Assembly (NCBI RefSeq): GCF_964204645.1
Contig: NC_134034.1
Coordinates: 2,202,072 to 2,266,071 of the forward strand
Source of the DNA: Tubulanus polymorphus
Taxonomy: Eukaryota; Nemertea; Palaeonemertea; Tubulaniformes; Tubulanidae
DNA length: 64,000 bases
Direction: 5' to 3'
The translations under genes and the position numbers were made by a program. The notes under the pieces were generated by a model. It searched no databases and was not told where the DNA came from. It was given only the letters and a program-made list of their open reading frames with translations. Below, piece after piece: positions 50,148 through 59,948 of the stretch (the first letter of the stretch is position 1; each line of letters opens with the position of its first letter).

Positions 50148-53100
50148 ATGGGTATCGCAACTACCAAGGTGTGTTTGCTGATGACAGCCTTTTGTAAGTA
50201 TTCTCATTAAATAATATTCCAGGTATTTGCGCAAAAATATCCGTCGTCTTATTGAACACGAACATTATTGTACAATCTTTTCGACTAGTATCAATATCAA
50301 TATTGTCATTATCACAATAATCATTAGCATTATCGTCACATTAGTCTTCCTATCATTATCATTATCACTATAATGATTATTATTATTATCATTATTTTTT
50401 GTTTGATACGACATTTTGAATAAATGACCAAATGACAATTATTATCCCCATCCTAAAGCCAACGTGCTCTTTGTTGATGTCGATAGATCAGAAAAAATGT
50501 TCGTAACGTCGAGAAATACTGATTAAAAAACGTAACATTATTTTGATTTTGCCAGGTAAGACAAAAAAAAGACCATTATACCATAGACGCCATAGTCGAT
50601 CGTTAGATCCACTTAAACGATATCGCATGATTGGGGATGTAGAAACTACGTGAGGGCTAAACAGCCAGGTTACTGAACGGCTGAACTGAGTTCTTGGGGT
50701 TGTAGGAACTGCTGGGATCAGAATAATTGCCAAATTTAGAATTTAATTGTTTTCACTAACCATCTTATCTTTAAAATGGTTTTTCAGAAATTACATTAGA
50801 AATTCGGTAAATGTTTTAATAGCTCAATCGGTCTTAGATATCTAAGTCATTTCACCTTGAAATTTAATGTGAGGGCGAGCGTCGTGACGATCTGTTCAGC
50901 TGAATTTTCAAACGTATTTGGGAATATCGCCGCGTGGAGTAAAGCACCTGGCATCGTGTATCCGAGCGTCTCCTATACGACTGAGCAAAAACTGCCTACA
51001 TTTCCAAATCTTCTTAACTTCCAGTTTCGGTCGGTCGAGTTTGCATCGCTCGGGAGAATTTGGCTTTGGGCAGACCGACGAATCAATGTAAAACCACCAA
51101 ATACAAATATCGGTCGTCGTTAGCCGTAGATGGGGATCGATGGGGTGCGTCAACTCACACGTCAGGTTGGAACGGACCCGGTGCTTCTTGGTGGAAAGTC
51201 GATCTCGATTACTTATACACGGTGACCAGTGTACTACTAGTTAACAGAATACAATACGGTAATTAATTCGACATTCATTTTTCTCACTTCATTTACTCAC
51301 TCACAGCACCAATCGGAAAATAGTTAAAGTCTCCGTTCAGCCCTTCGTGGGTTCTTCATACCCGATACAGAGAAGAACCTTAAACAAAAAATGCTCCTTC
51401 CATCGGGAGTCGAACCCGCAAGCCTGTGCTGGTTTGGACCCGAGGATTACCTTTGAAGGGCTTGCGATGCGTTTTATATGCACTTAAGTACATTTCTTAT
51501 CATAGTAACGGTATATTTAGTAGGCGTATCAGCAATAATCTCAAGGTGTATTCAGGAAACATGATGTTTGGGGTGGACGCATTTTATAGTGTTTCCAATT
51601 GGAAAACTAAAGTCAGTGAAATGTTAGAGTTCCATAAAAGAGGAAATCAAAAAATTTCGAGGTTCTTGTAGAGGGCCCATAATATCCCCTGGGTCTGCGC
51701 CTGCAACGTTTGATTACTGGTGGTAGTGTTACCAGACCAAATATAGCACCTTAGAGCTAATTGTACGTGACGTCATATTTTCATTCGTTATGTAGTAAGC
51801 TAAATGGTGATATACCAACAATAGATGATCAATATGGATTTACAAGCTTTGAGAGTCTGTCATATCATGTTTGGCTACCAACATGGCGTAGCCACGTCGC
51901 AAAAAACACATGGCTGAATAGCTTGTATTGGCGATAGCCGCAACCTGCCGCTAGCTAGCTTATTCAGTGTATCAATTTCCATAAGTACTTTAAAGAAGTA
52001 TTTCAGCTTTTATTAGATCTGATAACTGATTAATAATATTTTTCAGCGGGTCGTCTGCGAGAATTTAAAATTCTGGTCACCACCTGCGAGTCTCCGCCGA
52101 ACATGGATCTATCAAATATTCGTCAGGATGTAATTTGTGCCGAACAGCAAGCGAAAATGGGGTCTGGAGAAAAAAAGGAGTTCCCCTGTTCTAGTCGCCC
52201 GGTCGGAAATAGGGTAATCGTAACAAAACCGTTCTCGACTGACGCTTTAACCTTGCGTGAAGTGGAGGTTTACGGTAAGAGAAAGATGTTATATAGATTT
52301 TATATACATAGTATATTGTTATTTACGTCATTCAGTAATGGTGACATTTTATAAGTGTTTTAAGATATGAAAAGATAAGATGATTTATTACTCTCAAACC
52401 ATTTCATGTTTATTTATTTATTTATTGTATTTACCATTACATGTATCAGAGGGACAACACAAAATGTACAGATGTATAACACGGTATAAAAAATTACAAA
52501 TTCAATAACACAATATACTTGTTTAAATGAACAAACAGAAAATGACAGTAACTAATTAGAACTATCCATATCATTAGAACTATCTACGATTACGATTTTA
52601 TTTACACTCCGACCATTTCCATGGTATATGGAGGAAAACTATTACACATGTATATACAAACATTTACAAAACAACACTGAAGTGATTATTAAAGTTTAGA
52701 GAATGAAAACGTAACAAAATATAAATATATATACATCAACTCTGGATGTGTTTAGAAGCGCCACGTAGCGGCAAATAGCGGTATAACCAGATGGTAGTTT
52801 TTACTCGCGTATACCTAAATATTAATTAAATTAATTAATTATTAGTTAAATATTCTAACCATGCTTTAGTCAATATCTGCTAATGTATCATCAATTACTC
52901 GTTCCAACTATTCCTAGGAATTCTACGATTGATAATTTTGGTAAAACTGAATAGAATTGATTGTTTATTGCATAATTTGAACACCGGTCAGATACCAAGA
53001 AGGTCAGTCGTATATATAGAAATATTGAACGTTACGTAAGCATACTTACCTGGCACAGGGGTGCTCACCGTGATCTGGAAGGCGGTGCCCCTATGGCGAG

Positions 53101-53896
53101 GCCTGTCATTGCACAAAGACTGGTTGACCCATACGATCTCCCCAAATGTGGGAGACTCGGGTGTACAATTTCTGGTAGTGGGGGACTGCGTACGCGCTAT
53201 CCCCTCTATAAACAGACTAACATCAGACATTCTTCTCCCCCACGTAGAGGACAGCCTATCCATTATAAAGGGGATAGAAAGTTTAGCACTGTGTATTAAT
53301 GAACCAGAACAGGTTTTCCATCCAGAATCTACTTTAAAGCAATTAAACACTGTGATGAACATCTGATTTCATTCCGCAGACATAGAGCTGGTTATCTTTC
53401 GCGTGTAATCAGGACTTTCGTAAACGCGCAATAAAATTATCGGTACCCCTACTCTACTCCCTAGTGTCAAAACAATTCTACAGTTTAACCATTGACCCGG
53501 TAGTCAAATCTTAATCTGCAGGCTTTTTCGAGTTTTGTATAAATAAACGAAAATTGTCCATTTTCAGGCATCGCATTCGCACCGACACCGACTAACTGTG
53601 ACGGGCACGATAAAGGAAGTTACGTCATCAAAATGTATCCACGTCATTCTGAGTGGACAGATAATGCGACGACTCCGCAAATATTCGACACTTGTAGATC
53701 TCGCATTGAATGCACCGCTAAATGTAACCGTAACGCCGACTGTACAGGGGTCACGTGTAAGCGCATTTCCGGTCAGTTGAAATGTCAAATGTATACAGCA
53801 GTTACAGGCAGCTCTGGGTTAGACGTCACAGATAATCAAACCGATACTTCTTACTATAACAAACAGCGGCAAGCTCTGCCGATAGACGGCTTTTGA
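50148..53896 (+). CDS. Secreted F-type lectin (FTP) + PAN/apple-like protein, paralogue 2, 4 exons
   Basis: Exons: 50148-50193, 51025-51258, 52047-52274, 53568-53896, all phase 1, 278 residues. Exon 1 plus the start of exon 2 encode a signal peptide (MGIATTKVCLLMTAF...). The FTP domain opens ENLALGRPTNQ, continues through AVDGDRWG, WWKVDLDY and SVLLVNR, and ends EVEVYG. The PAN/apple-like exon has eight cysteines, as in the paralogue at 14264-16339; both proteins contain CKRISGQ or CQRISGQ and YTxVTGSS. The Arg-x-Asp part of the fucose signature is replaced (NRIQY), so sugar preference may differ. The tail after the PAN domain is longer (ends PIDGF). AATAAA is at 53994-53999. A U1 snRNA lies in intron 3. 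Exon 1 is short, so its call is the least certain part. Confidence 0.83.
50282..50400. repeat. ATT/ATC-rich simple sequence
   Basis: Irregular TCATTATCATT repeats in the first intron of the second lectin gene. Confidence 0.75.
52586..52716 (-). mobile_element. LINE-like 3' end, third copy
   Basis: It matches the bodies at 39043-39141 and 39187-39288 (TTTATTTACACTCC.ACCATT, then CCATGGTATATGGAGG), with only two tail units (ACGATTACGATT). It lies in intron 3 of the second lectin gene. Confidence 0.7.
53042..53206 (+). ncRNA. RNU1: U1 spliceosomal snRNA
   Basis: About 165 nt with full U1 architecture. The 5' end ATACTTACCTGG can pair with 5' splice sites. Stem-loop I follows, closed by GGGG with CCCC and with GATCTGGAAGG in its loop. 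Stem-loop II carries ATTGCAC, the U1A-binding core. Stem-loop III contains CCCCAAATGTGGGAGACTCG. The Sm site AATTTCTGG is at 53167-53175, and stem-loop IV reads GGGGGACTGCGTACGCGC. Length and order match animal U1. The stem I loop differs from the usual U1-70K loop (ATCTGGAAG in place of ATCACGAAG). TATATATA lies about 25-30 bp upstream. It sits in an intron of the second lectin gene, same strand. No poly(A) or target duplication is seen, so it may be a real gene, but a variant or pseudogene is possible. Confidence 0.9.
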
Positions 53897-56114
53897 TTTA
53901 AGAATTCGTGACTCGAGATTTTTTTTATTATTTTCATGTGCAAGTAGCAAGTAATTTTGATTGTTCAGTTTGTTTTCTTTTTCTGTTTGTTTCAATAAAT
54001 CTATCCATCCAAACTATAATGGCGACAAGTGTTCGCAGTTTCTTCTCGTCTTAAGGATAAGGTTGCGAGAGAATCAGCCGGTTTCGGCAAGGACTCTTGA
54101 GTCCATGGTTTCACGTGGTCAAAATCTCAATGTTTCAATTTTGAACTATAGATTCGTAAATTCCCTATCAAAAAACCTCGTCAAAAGTAAAACCGTTTTA
54201 TTATCGGCATTTTCATCGATGTTTGATCTACTTGAAGAGAAAAAAAAATCGAGAGTCGCTTTTTCTTTTGAAATTTAGAGATAATTGAATTTTTCCTCGT
54301 TACCAAAAAAAGGTGAGAGTTTGAGGTACATTAATTACTGTTTCTAATAACTATTGTTATTATCAAAGAGTATGAAAACAATCACCAGGAACTTCGATAA
54401 GCTTATATTTCTTGGCAAAATCCGAATTGCAAATAAGTGCAAAATTAATACATTAGGAAAATTTCGTAGAAGGCTATTGAATGAGATTTTTTTTCAATCT
54501 GATTAATTCTGATTCTGCTTCGTTTACGGCCCATGCGATAATACTAACTATTCCGATTAATACGATTATTCGAATTGTGAACTGATTACTAATAAACTAG
54601 GTTTAACTCGACCTTGAACCGTTCAAGTATGTCTGATGAATATTCTTCTATTTCACGCTGCGTTGTGTTTGCATATCGTTTCACTTTCCTCGATCGATAT
54701 TTCGTTATCGCGTCCTCGTCCGGTAACGAGGAATCACGCGACCTAACGGTTTTGTCAATTAAACCCTGTATGAAGCGACGATGAAATATTTTTAATCGCT
54801 TTTATCTCAGTAGATTTTGAAGATATCGGCAAAACAATTTCGACACGAAATACGGGTAACGATACTTGATTGTTCTTCTGCTATTCATCGTTAGATTCAC
54901 ACCATACGAAAGCCATCGGGTATGTCAATATCATGATGGAAACCTGACTCGACGAAATGAGGATTTCACTCGTGGCAAGTGAGGATCCACCAGTGTAAAT
55001 TGCGTGTAAATAGTCGCTTCAATTTCATCCACTTTTCAATAAGGATCCGACAGCGTTACTGTGGCAATCGAGGATTCCACATATGGCAAGCGAGTGATGT
55101 CCTACCAGGTATTGCAAGTAGTTAGCCGATCATATTCAGCAGGTTTCTCGTTCCCCTCAACCCACTAAGCTTCACTCAGGGGTATTATTAGCAGGTTTGA
55201 GGTTTCTTGTTCCTTTCAACCCGCCGAGTAACCCATCTCCCGAGTGGACTAAATGATTTCAATTTTCATAATCGACACCGCCTTCCAGCGACGCCCTTCT
55301 AACAGCGAGGGTCCAATTCGTGGGTGGTTTCTTTTTATTGCTTCAAAAATGCTTCGAAATCAACCGCTCGAATTTCCGCACCGATGAAGAATTCGGCAAC
55401 AGATTGACAGGTTAATCGACGATTATGGAAGGATTTAAATTCCGTGCGCGGAGATTTTTCAAATTCATAAACAAAGATGTGACATCGTTGGATTTAAACA
55501 ACTAATGCGCCTACAGTACCCGCTATATATGAATATATGTTTATTGAATGAGATTAAGTCGTTTTTGAATAATGCACGTCCTTAGATGTTATTCAAAACA
55601 TGATTTCAAATCATTTCAAAGTCATCATAAAACGGCAAGGTTCGTTGTTAAAAATATTGCATGTTTGTACGGTACCAAACAATGGGACCGCATTGGAATA
55701 TAATTCCTCTTCGTGTATTTTGGATATAATGCATTTGAGACGTCGCATAGGCGAGAGGCAGGTGTGTCCCAGGTTCGATTTATCGAGTCGTCCAGGGTAT
55801 GATTTACTATTTCCATTATAGTTTTGTCCTGAATCTAGAATTTAATGGTTGGATCTGTCGTATTGGTACCGGTGTTTATACGGGGACTTTTTTTAGAGTC
55901 GTTCATTATGAATTCAACAAGTATTTTACATTTATTCCAGACTGACGCAGATTGACGCGAAAAATATCCGGACATACGATAGAAATAAGCCTCTTAAACT
56001 GTATGGGAATTATTGTATAAACCCCCCCCCCCCCGCCGCATAGATCCTGGTTCAACGTCACTCTTTAAGAGAGAATAAACACACACGGGCGCTGAATATC
56101 ATCACTCTATAAAC
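53897..56114. other. Intergenic DNA with a duplicated spacer block
   Basis: The 3' UTR of the second lectin gene ends just after 53999. The block 54690-54960 resembles 13495-13830. A reverse dispersed-repeat copy (about 54970-55120) and one unit of the 58-bp MED1-intron repeat in reverse (about 55140-55210) follow. A C-run is at 56022-56034. No other gene seen. Confidence 0.5.
54690..54960. repeat. Spacer block similar to 13495-13830
   Basis: It contains, in order, AATCACGCGACCTAACGGTTT, TTTTTAATCGCTTTTAT, ATATCGGCAAAACAATT and GAAAGCCATCGGGTATG, colinear with 13495-13830 upstream of the first lectin gene. Confidence 0.7.
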
Positions 56115-57315
56115 ATGAAGGTATGTACCACTAATATCAACAATGATAATATTACTAATAATATTAGTTTATTTTCTTAAATAGCGCTTAACTAAAAATC
56201 ATAATCTAAGCGCTTTGATCAGTAGTAAACTAGATAGTTAGTTAGATAGATAGCTAGAAAGCTAGGTAGATAGCTAATAGTAGTAAAGTAGATTAGTTTA
56301 GATTGAAAGTAAACTGTCCGTATCAGTTGTAAATCTTTGTAATGTTGTTTATTTTACAGATCTTCATTTTGGTTGTCGCAGTCGCGTTACTCATTTCAGG
56401 AGTGGTTTCCGCTGAAGGTAAGAAGCGAATTAGATCTTATTCGGTTTTTTCGCGGGTCGAAATAATCAAATGATGAAAACTAACTTATTAGATTTCGACT
56501 CCGATATCAAACTCGGGTCCGACCGCAGTTCTTATCGCTATAATTGCTGCTGCGCTGGTTATGATGATAATGATAATGATAATAATAATCATAGAAATGA
56601 TAATACTTTATTTCATTATCAAAAGGGAATAAATATAATTTTTAGTAAATAGCGGTCAAGTCGTAACCGATTAACAAATCACAAGCAAGTTGGCACATTT
56701 TTTCGAAACCAACTGGGAGTGAAAAAAGGGAGAACGCATTGCTTTAACAAGAACATGGCCTAGTCAGCCGAGCTGATACCAATTCTAAAACAATTCACAA
56801 CATGCTATCTGTTTTTTTATCCCCTAGAAATGATTTCAAAATTGCATATTAGATTTTTTAGCTCGTTGTATACACGTACGAACTGATGTCACATATTTCG
56901 GCATCCTACTGCGGAATTAAAACGGGTCGTGTGTAAATACGGCTACCCGTGTCAAAAAGCTGATCGACATCGAGTTTCACTTCTTGTTTATATTTTCTAC
57001 TCCAGGACCCAGTTCCACAGTTGTGAGTTAGAGTTAACTCTAAGTTAAAGTTAGTTCATTTCCAATGAGTTAACTCAGAGTCAAATCTTAAGTTCAGAAC
57101 TGTGGAACTGGACCCAGCAGTTTATATGTATATTATATCGATATCGATTTTTTAATCATTCAGAATCCGCGCAGGATATGCAGAGACGGTTTATCTCTTG
57201 TACGTGCGATGGCGGTAAACCAGGTGTGAGATTTGTTCTGATCGGTTGCCGCAATGGATACAAGAAATGCGCTCATAAATCGTGGTATAACCCAACAACC
57301 TGTTGCGCTAAATAA
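56115..57315 (+). CDS. Small secreted six-cysteine peptide, anemone-toxin / beta-defensin-like frame
   Basis: Exons: 56115-56120 (only Met-Lys), 56360-56417, 57164-57315; 71 residues. Residues 1-20 form a signal peptide, followed by a short acidic propeptide ending in Arg-Arg at about 30. The predicted mature part is 41 residues with the cysteine pattern C-x1-C-x13-C-x6-C-x10-CC. The CxC start and CC end with this spacing are the frame of sea-anemone sodium/potassium-channel toxins and the wider beta-defensin-like fold. A Gly-Lys-Pro-Gly segment after the CxC recalls the BDS branch. The mature part is basic. It may act in defence (antimicrobial) or as a venom component; sequence alone cannot decide. 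AATAAA is at 57358-57363. Introns 1 and 2 are about 240 and 746 bp; intron 2 holds a MITE. The gene is intact. Confidence 0.8.
57005..57115. mobile_element. GGTCCAGTTCCACAG palindromic MITE
   Basis: An intact copy (GGACCCAGTTCCACAG to CTGTGGAACTGGACCC) in intron 2 of the cysteine-rich peptide gene, ending about 48 bp before its last exon. Confidence 0.88.
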
Positions 57316-59948
57316 TAACGCGTTATGAGTCAACGATGTCGACGATTCAGACGAATGAATAAATATCTATTCATGTAATGGAATCAGTTCGTTTTCGTCG
57401 ATCGCTGATTTTCCCGGTTAAGATACGGCCGAATAGTCGTATCTCGAAAGGTATCTCGAAAGTTCTAAGTATCTCGAAAACTTCATGCTGCTCTTCAGTG
57501 AACTATCCGATGTTCTGATTTCTATCTCCTCGATCTCGTAGCCGATGTAGTGGCCTGGGGATGCCACCCCCCCCCCCCCCAGTCAGGTCACCACTGCCGA
57601 TGAAGCTACGTCCCCTTGAATGTAATACATTATCGTTGAGCGATTAGGGGACATCCTCCCTCTGCAGGGACTCGAACCTGATGGCATCGCTACACTCAGC
57701 CACGGTACGAACCCCTGCCATAAACGACCATGTGCGCAGTTACATGCGCACTATCCGAACGAAAACTGACGGCACCAATCGAGTGCTCGTTGTATAATCG
57801 CTGAGGTAAATTTCAATGAAGAACTATAAATGGGAAAACCCGGGCTAAAATAAAACGGGATTTCTGATTGGCTAAAAATCACATCATCTGAACTGCGCAT
57901 GTATCTGCGCATACGGTCGATTATGGCAGGGTCTCGTGCCGTGGCAATCTCGATGCCATCAGGTTCGAATCCCTGCCGGGGAGGATGTTAGGGGAGTGCC
58001 GCTTGCACCTGTGAACTCGTTGAAAGTTGATAAATCTAAAGTTGCTGTTTCTGATACAATGTTCAAATCTCTTAATCAAATCCATTGAAAACTTCGATAC
58101 TCTGGATAATACTAGAGCACTACTTTTATTTAAATGGATTTAATTATTTAAAGCCTGGATAGAAGAATCTACATCGACGTTCAAATCTCTACTTTTGGTC
58201 GGGGTTTTGGCATATAAGTGTGTGGATTTTTTGGTTTTCCAAGATCTGCAACCTCTGAACGTATCGGGGCCGTCTCAGTCCAAAGAGCAAACGGATGCAA
58301 TCCTTTCCGATATAAAATAACCTATATTTTTACATGTTGTTTTTTTTTTTACAAAAATCTATATCTACGTATTTGCGTACGATATACATTCACTCTTCTA
58401 CAAGCGAAATACAAAGCGACAAAAAACAATCCGGTTTTTTCTAAATCGAACAACGAAATAAATCATGAATATCTTAACATATTTAACCTACACTTAATCG
58501 ATATATTAACCTATTTGACCTACTTAATGGATAATAAAAATGCACGCTTGCAAAATGCTACTCATTATGTTCAATCGATTGATTTATTAAGGACGTAGAT
58601 TAATTACTAATAACTTGCATAATTAACTTTAAATTTTGCACACACTTTTTTATGACTGAGAAATTTTTTTATTCGTTGCATTGAATTTTTATTCTATCTT
58701 TAACTAAAAAAAAAAAACAACAACAAAATACAATTCATGCCGTACTAAATCAATACTTTTTTCGTTGATAAAAGAGATAATTGCTATGTTTGTATCATGA
58801 GTATTTTAAATGTCGATTTTTGAAAATGCAAGTGATAACTGACACTTCCGCCATTTAAGTTTTATCACCCGAAGCCAGTGAAGGTCTTGCAGCATCGCGC
58901 CTCGTCGACTTAACTACGACATATTGGTTAACTACGTGTGATCCTTCATATGGCGGACAATTGAAACGTGTAAATGCTTTCGTTATCATTTGCTGTTATG
59001 TGTGGTTCTAGTGTCCAGCACTGGTGGTAAAGAAAACTATGACGACACGTCCGAGATCTCCGAGGTTTGTGAGTCATCCATCAGCAAATTCTCCTTCCAA
59101 ACATGAGCGCCAGGGGGCGCTACGGACAGCCCACAATGTTCGCTTTTTATGAATGATGCAATTTATGGGTTACATGTGTCAAAATACATATTCTGCTCCA
59201 ATAGAATTTTGATTTTTTTTTCAAGTGACACAGACAGTGAGGTGGCAGGAACGAATACCTCATATCAATTTCTTTCCTTCGTCTCTCATTGATTTGAATG
59301 CGGCATAAAAATGAGGAGATTCCACGTAAATTGTTCAATATATTGAAATTGAATTGAATTTGATGATTTCTTGTTGAATAAAATTTGATCGAATTTGCAA
59401 TTCATACATACACATCGCTAATTAGCATATCCAGGTCATCGATGCCTATTTGAGAAAAAGCTATTTTCCCGACCCATGCACAATTGTCAAGGATATATCT
59501 TCTGTAGTGCAAATGAAAAATCCTCCCAAAAGCCAAATCAACTAAAGATTTCACAGAAATCGATCTTTAAATACAATTTTAAATCTTGAAATAAAACCCG
59601 GAAGTAAAATAGTAGACGATACCGCGAGTTCACGCGAACACCTGCTGATTTCTGCCTTTGTTTCATTCTAGACGGGAGTCTCGCGCCTACTGTGGCAATA
59701 GAGGATTCCAATCGACATAGGTGTCCAGTATATAGATTGTACAAATATTGCACAATACGATACAAGCTGCTGCGGAAATCAACGATCCCCTTTATTTGAG
59801 TTCGTAGGATCGTAGATCCAGTTTAAAGTGGAAAACCGTCTAAAAACGAACCGTATCTGGTGGAATAGCTGGCTGTTACATACGACCACATTAAATCGCC
59901 ATCGCGGACTAAAAATTTTGATCAAGAAATGTTTCGCTTAAAAAAAAG
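57316..59948. other. Intergenic DNA between convergent genes
   Basis: After the peptide gene's polyadenylation signal come a C-run (57570-57583), the transposon at 57652-57987, long AT-rich DNA, and a strong CTCF-like motif at 59106-59121 (GCGCCAGGGGGCGCTA). The minus-strand AATAAA of the cyclase is probably at 59791-59796. The frame at 58218-58598 is AT-driven and not supported. Confidence 0.5.
57652..57987. mobile_element. tRNA-like-ended DNA transposon, intact copy with 8-bp TSD
   Basis: Exact TTAGGGGA flanks (57644-57651 and 57988-57995). The inverted ends are about 75 bp long, starting CATCCTCCC. Each includes GGCAGGG, the B-box-like GGTTCGAATCC complement and a CCACGG segment. The 336-bp interior is largely palindromic, with no coding capacity. 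Confidence 0.9.

Noticed and set aside
51389-51455. Possible minus-strand tRNA around GGGTTCGACTCCCGA
   Set aside because: T-arm only; the rest does not fold as a cloverleaf. Probably a SINE remnant.
53061-53366. 101-residue plus-strand frame
   Set aside because: It overlaps the U1 snRNA, which fully explains the conserved sequence.
58218-58598. 126-residue frame
   Set aside because: Second half is AT-rich and low complexity; no homology recognised.
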